Below, in pieces: positions 1-7,045 of a stretch of DNA of 14,421 nt (within the stretch, counting starts at the first letter, position 1; the number at the start of each line of letters is the position of its first letter). The notes under the pieces are model-generated. The model did not search any database and had not been told where the DNA came from. It saw only the letters and a list, made by a program, of their open reading frames with translations. Origin of the DNA: JBAYJY01 sp041664945 (GTDB lineage: Bacteria; UBP15; UBA6099); assembly GCA_041664945.1 (NCBI GenBank), contig JBAYJY010000109.1:1-14421 (forward strand), written 5' to 3'. The position numbers were made by a program, and so were the translations under genes.

Positions 1-1
1 C

Positions 2-322
2 AGCGGTTTGAAAGATTCGAGTCTTACATTTTATTTCAAAAACATCGATTCCGCGCTGATGGTCTTTGTCGGGATGATCGGCGCGCATACAGCTACCGTG
101 CAGCATCGCACAATTGTCCACGGCGACATCGGCGCCGCTATGGAAATCCTGAGAGCAATGAGCGTCGTTCAAATCTATTTGTTTCCCGGTTTTGTCCTCA
201 AGAATACATTCAGGCGGCCGCCGAAACTCAGCCCCGGCGAACTGCTGTTCAAGGCATGGTTCATGATGCGCCTCGGGCCGGGCCTCCTCGCCGCCGCAGG
301 CAGGCAATCCGATATCAATTGA
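2..322 (+). CDS. C-terminal fragment of an unrecognised protein (5' end outside window)
   Basis: The frame is open from the first bases to a TGA at 320-322, so this is probably the 3' end of a longer gene. A TTG at 8 is the only upstream-most start candidate inside the window and has no ribosome binding site before it. The visible 106 or so residues include a hydrophobic stretch (SALMVFVGMIGAHTATV), a second hydrophobic stretch (VVQIYLFPGFVL) and a basic-aromatic tail. I do not recognise a family and see no catalytic motif. It ends 16 nt before the alcohol dehydrogenase gene on the same strand, so the two are probably co-transcribed and may belong to one pathway. A small complete protein starting at 8 is possible but less likely. 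Confidence 0.55.
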   Translation, partial: SGLKDSSLTFYFKNIDSALMVFVGMIGAHTATVQHRTIVHGDIGAAMEILRAMSVVQIYLFPGFVLKNTFRRPPKLSPGELLFKAWFMMRLGPGLLAAAGRQSDIN

Positions 323-338
323 CAAGGGAGCTGGCAAA

Positions 339-1514
339 ATGAACTCCGATTTCTACGAATTTTTCTGCCCGGTCAAAGTAATCAGCGGCTTACAGGCGCT
401 TTCCAATCTGCCGCATGAAATGGATCAACTAAGCGTTCACCGGGCGCTCGTCATCACCGACAAAGGCGTCGCCGGCGCGGGCCTTATCAAACACGTCGAA
501 GCCGCTTTCGAAGGCTCAAATTGCTCAATCGGCCACATATTCGAAGAAACGCCGGTCGACTCGAGCAACGTCGTTGTCAATCAGGTTGCCGACCTGTTCC
601 ACGAGAAAAAATGCGACTGCTTCGTTGCGGTCGGCGGCGGCAGTTGCATAGACACCGCGAAAGGCGCAAACATCGTCGTCACCGAGGAAACAGACGACCT
701 GATGAAATTCCGGGGCGCCGAGCGCTTAAAGAAACCCATGAAGCCGCTTCTCGTCGTCCCGACCACCGCCGGAACCGGCTCGGAAGTCACGCTCGTGGCG
801 GTCATCAGCAACGTTCAGGCCGGAGTCAAAATGGCTTTCACCTCCGACCGCCTGTACCCGAACGTTGCAATCCTCGACCCGAAAATGACGTTGACCCTGC
901 CGCCAAAAATCACCGCCGCCACCGGCATGGACGCCCTCACTCATGCCATCGAGGCCTATTGCTCCTTGCAGAAAAATCCCATATCCGACTCTCTCGCGCT
1001 CAGCGCGATAAAACTCATCGCAGCCTCGCTCGTGAAATGCGTGGAAAACGGAAGCGATGAACGGGCGCGTCTATCTATGGCAAACGCCTCGCTGCTCGCC
1101 GGCATGGCGTTTTCCAACGCCATGGTCGGCGTCGTGCATGCGCTCGCTCATGCCGCGGGCGGCGTCTGCCACGTGCCTCACGGCGTCGCCAATGCGGTCC
1201 TGTTGCCGTTCGGCATGGAGCACAACCTCGGAAAACGCGCCGCTGTCATCGCCGAACTCGCTTCGGAGCTCTGCGCCCGCGAAACAGCGGGCTGCGACAT
1301 GGAACGCGCCAGGGCCGCCATTCAGGCTGTGCGAGATCTAAATAAAAAATTGAATGAACTGAGCGGACTGCCCAACCGTCTGCGCGACGCCGGAGTCCCG
1401 GAGGATAAACTCGAAGCGATCGCCCGCGTCGCCATAAATGACGGCTCAATCGTTTATAATCCGGAGGACGTCACTTTCGAGGAAGCGCTCGGCATCCTTA
1501 GACTCGCTTACTGA
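339..1514 (+). CDS. Iron-containing alcohol dehydrogenase (group III Fe-ADH family)
   Basis: This 391-aa protein has the normal length and layout of the Fe-ADH family, which interconverts alcohols and aldehydes or ketones with NAD(P)H in the cytoplasm. The N-terminal half carries the dinucleotide-binding GGGS at 99-102 with D105 and K108 (GGGSCIDTAK), then TTAGTGSE at 142-149. The metal-binding half has GMDALTHAIEAY, giving D198 and H202, then H267 in VVHALAHAAGG and H281 in HGVANAVLLP. The spacing D-x3-H, 65 residues, then 14 residues closely matches the four iron ligands of FucO-type enzymes. All ligands are present, so it should be active. AAGGGAG at 324-330 lies 8 nt before the ATG. The substrate cannot be told from sequence; butanol, 1,3-propanediol, lactaldehyde and other aldehyde reductases share these motifs. 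Confidence 0.93.
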   Translation: MNSDFYEFFCPVKVISGLQALSNLPHEMDQLSVHRALVITDKGVAGAGLIKHVEAAFEGSNCSIGHIFEETPVDSSNVVVNQVADLFHEKKCDCFVAVGGGSCIDTAKGANIVVTEETDDLMKFRGAERLKKPMKPLLVVPTTAGTGSEVTLVAVISNVQAGVKMAFTSDRLYPNVAILDPKMTLTLPPKITAATGMDALTHAIEAYCSLQKNPISDSLALSAIKLIAASLVKCVENGSDERARLSMANASLLAGMAFSNAMVGVVHALAHAAGGVCHVPHGVANAVLLPFGMEHNLGKRAAVIAELASELCARETAGCDMERARAAIQAVRDLNKKLNELSGLPNRLRDAGVPEDKLEAIARVAINDGSIVYNPEDVTFEEALGILRLAY

Positions 1515-1584
1515 TTTTTCTTTGAAACGCTGGGGATTTACCCGGCCATAAATCAATTAACTAAATATACAACAACATTTATAT
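1515..1584. other. Convergent intergenic gap without a clear terminator
   Basis: This gap separates the 3' ends of the alcohol dehydrogenase (+) and the glycosidase-family gene (-). It is AT-rich in its second half. The only stem I can see is a trivial GGG-ATTTA-CCC, so no convincing intrinsic terminator is present on either strand. Confidence 0.5.
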
Positions 1585-2913
1585 TCATTCGCGACTGACG
1601 ATCATCAGCGCCGTGCCGATCGTGCGCTCTTCCGCGCCCCCAAGGTCCTCCGCGTTAGGCAACGTTCCGGATCTAACGTATTTGTTTAAAAAATCGAGTC
1701 CGCGATCGAGCCACTTTTTTTCCATCGCTCCGAGCAAAAGAGTATTCAGAGTTTCGCCGTGTAGGATGAGTTCTGCGGATGCGCCGCCGTCGAGGTTGAC
1801 CGCTTCATCGCATCCGACGGCGGCCATGAACCGGGCTGCTTCGGACAAAATCAGCCCTTCCGACTCGCCCGGCCGGCGGCCCTCGAACAACGCCACCGTG
1901 ACATCAGCGCCGCCTGTGATTCCGATGCAGACGCGCGGCGCGAGCTGCCGATAGTGCGTCAGCACGGAATTGAGCGCAGGAAACGGCGGCGCTCCCTGAA
2001 CGAATCCCTGTCCGACAAGAAACGCCGTATCAATTGAGTTCGGAACGCCGTTCTCGACAAGCGCCGGTCCGGCTTCGAGAGCCTGCCGCGCGTCGCCAAG
2101 TTCCGCGCGCCCCTTTTCGTTCAAAACATACGTAACTTTCTCCACATATCTTACGTCGCGTTCGCTGAGGCCGCTCCAAGCCTGTTCCGGCGCGGAGACG
2201 ACACAGCCGTTCACCGGCACATGCAGACCGCCGTTCCTGCCTGTCGCGGCGACAGCGCCGCCGATCAGCGCCGCCTCGATTGCGCCTTTGCAGCGCGGGG
2301 TCGCTTTGTCCTTCCATGCCGGCGTGTAGCACACAACCCGCTCCGCGTCCGGTTTGTTTATCAATTCAGGATTTAGCGCCGTCCGCGCGCGCTTGGAATC
2401 GCGGAACTCAATGGTGACATGCGTCATGTCAGCGCGCGCGATCCTATAGCGGCCGTCCGAAGACGCCAGAAACGCCGCGCGGCCATACAACGGCGGAAAC
2501 CGGATGACTCCGTCCGTCATAAGCAACCCGATTGCGTCGCCCACCCGCGTGTGATCCGGATAAAATCTGGATGCGCGGCACCACAGCCGCTCGATGAAGA
2601 TGAAAAAGCCGCCGTTCACGGCGCCGATGACGCCGCCTCCGTCGCCATCTTTTCGGCGCTGCTCCGTCCAGCCGGACAGTATGTCGCTAAGCCGCGCCGC
2701 CGGGTTTTCCGTCGCGGCGCCCGCCGCCACCGGTATAAGCCCATAACCTTCGCCCCCGGGCATGCTCAGGAAAATCGCGACCTGCTTGTCTTCGCGGCCC
2801 TCGCGTTCAATTGTAAGATTCACGCGCACGCAACGCGGCTGTCCGCAGATAATCTCGGACCCGACAACCTTGACGCCCGGGATATCCCCGAGCCCCTTCT
2901 CCGGCGCGATCAT
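1585..2913 (-). CDS. Phosphodiester glycosidase-family (NAGPA/DUF2233-like) protein
   Basis: The 442-aa protein shows the landmarks of the phosphodiester glycosidase fold: GAVNGGFF at 97-104, a 'TDGVIRFPPL' segment at 133-142 followed by AAFLASSDGRYRI, and the C-terminal signature AVNLDGGASAELILHG at 371-386. The last matches the NLDGGGS-type motif of the family. Family members, such as mammalian uncovering enzyme NAGPA and bacterial relatives, cleave sugar-phosphodiester bonds; many bacterial ones act in the envelope or on exopolysaccharide. No signal peptide is visible from this ATG, so export is not supported. The start is backed by AAAGGA about 8 nt upstream. The canonical third Gly of NLDGGGS is Ala here. 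A promoter and a Fur-like box lie directly upstream, so iron-dependent control is likely. The substrate is unknown. Confidence 0.78.
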   Translation of the reverse strand: MIAPEKGLGDIPGVKVVGSEIICGQPRCVRVNLTIEREGREDKQVAIFLSMPGGEGYGLIPVAAGAATENPAARLSDILSGWTEQRRKDGDGGGVIGAVNGGFFIFIERLWCRASRFYPDHTRVGDAIGLLMTDGVIRFPPLYGRAAFLASSDGRYRIARADMTHVTIEFRDSKRARTALNPELINKPDAERVVCYTPAWKDKATPRCKGAIEAALIGGAVAATGRNGGLHVPVNGCVVSAPEQAWSGLSERDVRYVEKVTYVLNEKGRAELGDARQALEAGPALVENGVPNSIDTAFLVGQGFVQGAPPFPALNSVLTHYRQLAPRVCIGITGGADVTVALFEGRRPGESEGLILSEAARFMAAVGCDEAVNLDGGASAELILHGETLNTLLLGAMEKKWLDRGLDFLNKYVRSGTLPNAEDLGGAEERTIGTALMIVSRE

Positions 2914-2930
2914 ACGAAAAATCCTTTAAA

Positions 2931-2949
2931 AATAATGATACTAATTATT
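2931..2949. promoter_or_regulatory. Fur-box-like 19-bp operator
   Basis: AATAATGATACTAATTATT matches the E. coli Fur consensus GATAATGATAATCATTATC at 15 of 19 positions; mismatches are positions 1, 11, 13 and 19. It is itself an imperfect 9-1-9 palindrome with 7 of 9 arm pairs. It covers the end of the -10 and the start site of the minus-strand promoter, the classic position for iron-dependent repression. The AT-rich setting raises the chance of coincidence, but position and symmetry favour a real site. Confidence 0.55.
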
Positions 2950-2974
2950 ATGGCTTAATACTTGGAAAAAACAA
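2947..2974 (-). promoter_or_regulatory. Sigma70-type promoter for the phosphodiester glycosidase-like gene
   Basis: Read on the minus strand, TTGTTT (2974-2969) is followed after 16 bp by CATAAT (2952-2947), a 5/6 match to the -10 consensus. The start site would fall near 2940, giving a leader of roughly 27 nt before the ATG at 2913. The Fur-like box overlaps the last three bases of the -10. Confidence 0.5.
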
Positions 2975-3067
2975 TATCAGCCGCTTCGCCGGCGGCGGCA
3001 AATCAAATAGCGACACCTTTTCCGGCTTGTCCCTTTTTCGACAGAATGCACATAATCGCAAATACAA

Positions 3068-3096
3068 TTGACAGTCTCATCTGTTGTAAATAAAAT
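3068..3096 (+). promoter_or_regulatory. Sigma70 promoter for the TonB receptor operon
   Basis: TTGACA (3068-3073), a perfect -35, is followed after exactly 17 bp by TAAAAT (3091-3096), a 5/6 -10. Transcription would start near 3103, giving a leader of about 274 nt before the receptor ATG at 3377. This is the best promoter match in the region. A second TTGACA at 3226-3231 has no good -10 at 16-18 bp. Confidence 0.6.
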
Positions 3097-3115
3097 AGCC
3101 AATGATTGCGGCTAT
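3095..3115. promoter_or_regulatory. Dyad ATAGCC-N9-GGCTAT over the -10 and start site
   Basis: Two perfect 6-bp inverted arms (3095-3100 and 3110-3115) straddle the end of the -10 and the predicted start at about 3103. Because part of it lies upstream of the start, it is better read as a repressor operator than as an RNA hairpin. I cannot assign the regulator; a ModE- or TunR-type oxyanion sensor would fit the downstream genes but is a guess. Confidence 0.35.
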
Positions 3116-3137
3116 GTCGCAGGTGGCATAACGCGCG

Positions 3138-3173
3138 TTCGAGATGTAATTCGAGAAGTAATTTGAAATGTTG
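3138..3173. repeat. Three tandem 12-bp repeats in the leader
   Basis: The units are TTCGAGATGTAA (3138-3149), TTCGAGAAGTAA (3150-3161) and a degenerate TTTGAAATGTTG (3162-3173). The first two differ at one base; the third keeps 8 of 12 relative to the first. The period is close to one helical turn, as for cooperative binding of a regulator to direct repeats. It could also be a chance slippage product. Confidence 0.45.
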
Positions 3174-3186
3174 GTTAACGGATTTC

Positions 3187-3242
3187 AGCGCAACGCATTT
3201 TTCATACGGCGCAAGCCGGTTTTTTTTGACAGGCGTTGCGCT
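3187..3242 (+). promoter_or_regulatory. Nested hairpin with T8 tract: possible attenuator
   Basis: A perfect 10-bp inverted repeat, AGCGCAACGC (3187-3196) with GCGTTGCGCT (3233-3242), encloses a small hairpin CGGC-GCAA-GCCG (3207-3218) with a stable GNRA loop, followed at once by T8 (3220-3227). The inner hairpin plus T tract resembles a short intrinsic terminator. The outer arms could compete with or stabilise it. The position within the long leader of the TonB operon suits transcription attenuation or a ligand-sensing RNA. I do not see the conserved boxes of the cobalamin riboswitch. Confidence 0.4.
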
Positions 3243-3338
3243 TAATAACACATATCGCGGACGTTCTCATTTATCGGCCGTAACGCATCTATCTCTTCAC
3301 GGATACGCGAGGGCCTTTCAATAAATATTCTTACTACA

Positions 3339-3353
3339 CGGATAATTTATCCG
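3339..3353. promoter_or_regulatory. Palindrome CGGATAATTTATCCG next to the receptor ribosome binding site
   Basis: This perfect 7-1-7 palindrome ends 9 nt before the AAGGAGG (3363-3369) of the TonB receptor gene. It could be an operator, or in RNA a CGGAT/ATCCG stem with a five-base loop near the ribosome binding site. It has GATAA half-sites but the wrong spacing for a standard Fur box. Confidence 0.35.
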
Positions 3354-3376
3354 GGGAAAGCCAAGGAGGCAGTATA

Positions 3377-5383
3377 ATGAAAAAAGGAATCCGATTCCTA
3401 ATCGGCGCATCGGCAATGGCGTTTGCATTCATTTCATTCAGCCTGACAGCCGCTGCGCAAGAAAGCGATGTTTTCGAGCTGGGCGAAATTATTGTGACAG
3501 GCGCTCAGGAAAAGGCGCCTGTTATCAACACGACAACAGAAGTAACCGCCGCTGACATCGAAAAATCCGGCGCGACATCAGTTGGGGCGGCTCTCTCCGG
3601 CCTCAGCGGCGTGTGGACGACTACCGGCGGCAAAAACGTGATGAATGTCGAGATTCGCGGAATGTTGCAGGGGAAAGTTCTTGTGCTTTTGGACGGCGTT
3701 CCGATGACTTCGCCGTACGACGGCTATCTCGATCTGAACCAGATTCCGGTCGACAACGTCTCCAAGATCACCGTCGTAAAGGGCATAGCGTCCCCCCTGT
3801 ACGGATCGGACGCAATGGGCGGCGTGATCAACATTATCACAAAGAAACAGTCCGGAAAAGCCGCAGGCAAGCTGAAAGTCGGACTCGATGAAGTCGGCTC
3901 TTACAACGAGGCCATATCTTACTATTTGCCGATCGGCGGCAGATCGCTGACTATTTCCGCGTCCGGAAGCAAATCGGACGGATTTAAAATGTCCGGCAAC
4001 TTCATTCCCACAAACCTGGCCACTGAAGACGGCGGGCGGCGCCTCAACAGCGAGTTCGAGAAGAACAACATCGGGCTCAAATACGGACATGAGGGCACAA
4101 ATCCTTTTTACATTAATTTCAACTACACGAAGAACAACATGGGCATGATGGTCAACACCACCTCGAATCCCATTACAGGAACTCTTACGAGAAAACTTTC
4201 GTCGTTCTCAAGATTCACGGATTGGAAAAGCTGGACTACTGACGTCAGCAGGGAACAGAATTTCTCCGACACCTTCAAAATCCGCGCAAAAGTTTACTAT
4301 CACAAATTCGGCAACACGGTCACCCAGTACACAAACAATACTTTTTCAACGATAGCAAACCAGAGCGGCACGCCGTTCATCAGCGCATACGACGATTACG
4401 ACGCCGGCATGCGCCTTCTTTCCGACTGGGCGATCACGAAGAATCACCAGCTCAATTTCTCGCTCAACGTCGTCGAAGATCAGCACAAGAAACAGCCCAG
4501 CCCGAGCCTTCCCTGGGACGAGTATGTCACCCGGACAATTTCACTCGGCGCGGAATCAAATGTGAAGCTGAGCGAAAGACTGGCCTTTGTCACCGGCGCA
4601 AGCTATGACAGACTGACTCCGAAGTCAAGTTCGTATTACTCCTACAACACGGCGGGCGCGGTTGTCGCGACCGGACCGCTGACCAAGGCGGGCGGCGATA
4701 CGAATTCGGCCATTAACCCGATGTTCGGAATCAACATCACTCCCGACGAGAAGAATTCGCTCCATGTCACTTTCGGAAGAAAAACGCGATTCCCCACTCA
4801 AAGCGAACTTTACGGCAGCAACAACGGCAATCCGGACCTCAAACCCCAGAAAAGCAACTCGTTTGAAACCGGATATGAATACAAATATGATTGCGGCTAT
4901 GCGTTAAACCTCACGGCTTTCTCCAACAGGGTTTCCGGACTGATTTATTCGCCTTCCTCGACCATCCAGCTCACCAACATGAGCCGCGCGTCATTCAAGG
5001 GATATGAAATCGGTCTCAAGAAAACAACCGGAAAACTGACCGGCAGCCTGATGAGAACTTATGTGAGCGCACGAGACAGGGACAATAAAATCTTCCTGAC
5101 GAATATTCCCCTGCGAAAAACCGATTTCGACCTCGCTTACAACTTCTACAAATCGATGGTGTTCGATCTTTCGAGCATATATGCCTCGCCGAGATACACA
5201 TCGGCAACCAACATGCTCCCGTCCTACACCGTCATCAACGCCGGTTTGAGCGGCGAGCTCAAGAGTCTCAACACAAAGTGGCATCTGTACGTCAACAACG
5301 TTAACGACAGAAACTACATGCAAGAAGACGGTTATCCTCAGGCAGGCCGCACAGTGCGCGGAATGCTCGAGTACAACTTCTAA
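3377..5383 (+). CDS. TonB-dependent outer-membrane receptor
   Basis: The 668-aa protein has a Sec signal peptide (about 1-27, cut after TAAA before QES), a TonB-box-like GEIIVTG at 36-42 and a plug domain at about 44-155 with VEIRGM, VLVLLDGVPM and the plug end SPLYGSDAMGGVINIIT. A roughly 500-residue beta-barrel follows, including the typical barrel motif NGNPDLKPQKSNSFETGYEY around 485-505. It ends in Phe, as barrel proteins usually do. Size and motifs resemble BtuB/CirA-type receptors. It should import a scarce ligand into the periplasm using TonB energy. AAGGAGG lies 7 nt before the ATG. The ligand is unknown; siderophore, cobalamin or a metal-oxyanion chelate are possible. As first gene of a run ending in tupABC, a role in tungstate or tungstate-chelate uptake is a reasonable inference. 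Confidence 0.93.
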   Translation: MKKGIRFLIGASAMAFAFISFSLTAAAQESDVFELGEIIVTGAQEKAPVINTTTEVTAADIEKSGATSVGAALSGLSGVWTTTGGKNVMNVEIRGMLQGKVLVLLDGVPMTSPYDGYLDLNQIPVDNVSKITVVKGIASPLYGSDAMGGVINIITKKQSGKAAGKLKVGLDEVGSYNEAISYYLPIGGRSLTISASGSKSDGFKMSGNFIPTNLATEDGGRRLNSEFEKNNIGLKYGHEGTNPFYINFNYTKNNMGMMVNTTSNPITGTLTRKLSSFSRFTDWKSWTTDVSREQNFSDTFKIRAKVYYHKFGNTVTQYTNNTFSTIANQSGTPFISAYDDYDAGMRLLSDWAITKNHQLNFSLNVVEDQHKKQPSPSLPWDEYVTRTISLGAESNVKLSERLAFVTGASYDRLTPKSSSYYSYNTAGAVVATGPLTKAGGDTNSAINPMFGINITPDEKNSLHVTFGRKTRFPTQSELYGSNNGNPDLKPQKSNSFETGYEYKYDCGYALNLTAFSNRVSGLIYSPSSTIQLTNMSRASFKGYEIGLKKTTGKLTGSLMRTYVSARDRDNKIFLTNIPLRKTDFDLAYNFYKSMVFDLSSIYASPRYTSATNMLPSYTVINAGLSGELKSLNTKWHLYVNNVNDRNYMQEDGYPQAGRTVRGMLEYNF

Positions 5384-5389
5384 CATCAT

Positions 5390-5405
5390 TTCCGCGCAAG
5401 CGGAA
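5390..5405 (+). promoter_or_regulatory. Intercistronic hairpin TTCCGC-GCAA-GCGGAA
   Basis: A 6-bp stem with a GCAA tetraloop sits 7 nt after the receptor stop and 12 nt before the next ATG, followed by TTT only. The T tract is too short for an efficient terminator, so it more likely tunes expression or protects the receptor mRNA 3' end. The GCAA loop matches that of the leader hairpin. Confidence 0.4.
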
Positions 5406-5416
5406 TTTGGAGCCTC

Positions 5417-6193
5417 ATGGAATTTATTGTCACGGCGGCGCTCTGGTCGCGGATAGCGTTGAGCGCCGCCGCTTTTTTTTCAGCGGTATTCATTCGCGGC
5501 GAATCGGCCGCCCGTTCGGCGATTCGCGCGCTGCTCTTGTTTTTTGTCGCCGTAAACGCGATTATTCTCGCTCTCTATTTCGCTTACGGACCGAATTTTC
5601 CTCTCAACCACAAATATGACGGCTTCTTCTTCGGCACATTCACTCTGTCTCTTATTGTCCTTCTTTACATGAAAAGCCTGAAATCGCGGGCGCCTCTCGC
5701 AATCGCCGCCTCAATCCTTCTCGTCTTTTCCGCCGCCGGAATATACGGCGCCAAGGTCGAGGCGGTCATGCGGCTGACGAACATGATTCCCGCAGCTCTG
5801 CTGTTCGTAATATTCCGGGACGTTTCCCTCATGTTCTTCGCGTTCAGCGCTGCCGTTTCCGCAGTCGAACTCTTCCGGCCCGGGAAGACTTTCACGCCGA
5901 CCGGCAGAATGTCCGACGCCATGTACAGCCCTGTTCTATGGGGATTCATCGCATTTTGCTTTTGCCAGCTTTTCGGATCGCTCTGGGCTTTGTCAAGCAG
6001 CTACGGAGACGTCTGGCTCTGGAAACAGTCTTTCCTTTTCTCGGCGGTTGTCTGGATTTACTACGGCGGCATGCTCCACGCACGCTACATCCCGAAATGG
6101 CCCGAAAAACTGTTTCCGGCATTAGCCGTTTTCGGATTTTTCATGCAGATTTTTTATCTGTATTATTATTCCGCATATTTCGAAATCAGGTGA
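5417..6193 (+). CDS. CcsA/ResC-like membrane protein, divergent haem-handling (WWD) region
   Basis: The 258-aa protein is strongly hydrophobic with about eight membrane spans. I assign it to the CcsA/ResC family from the segment QLFGSLWALSSSYGDVWLW (184-202), which lines up with the tryptophan-rich WWD segment of CcsA, followed by a span ending LHAR (H221), as in CcsA. The upstream segment IPAALLFVIFRDVSLMFF aligns with the 'PAL..W..iHV' region. CcsA with ResB/CcsB delivers haem and attaches it to CxxCH proteins outside the inner membrane, and the next gene is ResB-like. Oddities: the usual histidine before WWD appears as Asp135, the WG-x-YW-x-WDPKE core is degenerate (K203 where Asp is expected), and the C-terminal GLHSY is missing. 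It is also shorter than typical CcsA. GGAG at 5409-5412 precedes the ATG by only 4 nt. Confidence 0.6.
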   Translation: MEFIVTAALWSRIALSAAAFFSAVFIRGESAARSAIRALLLFFVAVNAIILALYFAYGPNFPLNHKYDGFFFGTFTLSLIVLLYMKSLKSRAPLAIAASILLVFSAAGIYGAKVEAVMRLTNMIPAALLFVIFRDVSLMFFAFSAAVSAVELFRPGKTFTPTGRMSDAMYSPVLWGFIAFCFCQLFGSLWALSSSYGDVWLWKQSFLFSAVVWIYYGGMLHARYIPKWPEKLFPALAVFGFFMQIFYLYYYSAYFEIR

Positions 6194-6204
6194 AACGCGG
6201 CTGA

Positions 6205-7035
6205 ATGATGGGCATAACAAACGTGTCTGGCAACAACGGATTTATTGCAAAGGCCTGGCGGGCGCTGGCGTCAATGCGTCTTTTCTGCATCCTCGCTTTT
6301 CTCATCGCTTTCTGGTTCTCCGCCGCCCTTCTACTCTATCTTAAATATTTCGCGCTCTTCAAGGAAATTGATCGCAACGTGCTGATCGACTGGCTGTTCT
6401 CGAAAAGCCTGTTCGGCGACCCGGTAAGAATATGGCTCCTCGGGCTGATCGCGCTCATTGCCCTTCTGGGCCTCAACCTCGCCGCCTGCATGCTCGACGA
6501 CTTCGCCATGCTTCTCCGCTTGCTGAAAAGAAAAAACGGCTCTTCGCGGTTTGCGCTGTCTAAACTCAGCATACTCGTCGTGCACCTTTCTTATATCATC
6601 ATACTTTCCGGACATCTGACAACAGCCGTTTCAGGCTACCGGCTAACTCTCGACATCGCGCCGGGCAAAACAATCGGCGGCGCGCCGGTCCCCTTCACAA
6701 TGCGCTGCGATAAAGCCGAAATCATCGTGGGCATGCGGGGCCGCTTGATGGCAACAGGCGTCATGACAATGAATCCCGGACGCGATAATGAAGAAAAGAT
6801 CGTTCTGAAACCGGGAAAATCCATCTGGTATAACGGCGTCATGATAGACATGGAAGCAAAAACAAAAAGAAAAGCTTCGCCCGGCGGCGCAATAATCAAA
6901 TTCGCTCCCGCCGACGCGACGCCCGCCGTGAGGCTGACAAAAAATTATGGCCTCTATCTCGACGCGGTGGGCGGAATAATATTTTTTATCGGTATAATCA
7001 TGAGAATGATGTTCAGAAAAGAACAATCAATATAA
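6205..7035 (+). CDS. ResB/Ccs1-like cytochrome c biogenesis protein
   Basis: The 276-aa protein has four predicted spans at about 24-46, 75-95, 120-140 and 250-268, with a periplasmic domain of roughly 110 residues between the third and fourth. This is the ResB/Ccs1 layout. The third span carries VVHLSYIIILSGHL with H127 and H137; a histidine here matches the membrane haem ligand in CcsB. It is short compared with ResB proteins of 400-550 residues, so it is a minimal version. It starts 11 nt after the CcsA-like gene; two consecutive ATGs (6205, 6208) are possible starts, with AGGTG upstream. With its neighbour it probably forms a CcsBA-type haem lyase serving the downstream diheme protein. 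Confidence 0.68.
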   Translation: MMGITNVSGNNGFIAKAWRALASMRLFCILAFLIAFWFSAALLLYLKYFALFKEIDRNVLIDWLFSKSLFGDPVRIWLLGLIALIALLGLNLAACMLDDFAMLLRLLKRKNGSSRFALSKLSILVVHLSYIIILSGHLTTAVSGYRLTLDIAPGKTIGGAPVPFTMRCDKAEIIVGMRGRLMATGVMTMNPGRDNEEKIVLKPGKSIWYNGVMIDMEAKTKRKASPGGAIIKFAPADATPAVRLTKNYGLYLDAVGGIIFFIGIIMRMMFRKEQSI

Positions 7036-7045
7036 GGAGCATATT

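Noticed and set aside
3003..3251. 82-aa minus-strand reading frame in the control region
   Set aside because: It overlaps the promoter, tandem repeats and hairpin of the TonB operon, has no good ribosome binding site and shows no family features.
3226..3255. Second promoter at TTGACA 3226-3231
   Set aside because: No acceptable -10 at 16-18 bp; the TTGACA overlaps the T8 tract of the leader hairpin.
3097..3376. Cobalamin riboswitch upstream of the TonB receptor
   Set aside because: I looked for the conserved GCCACT-type box and found none.
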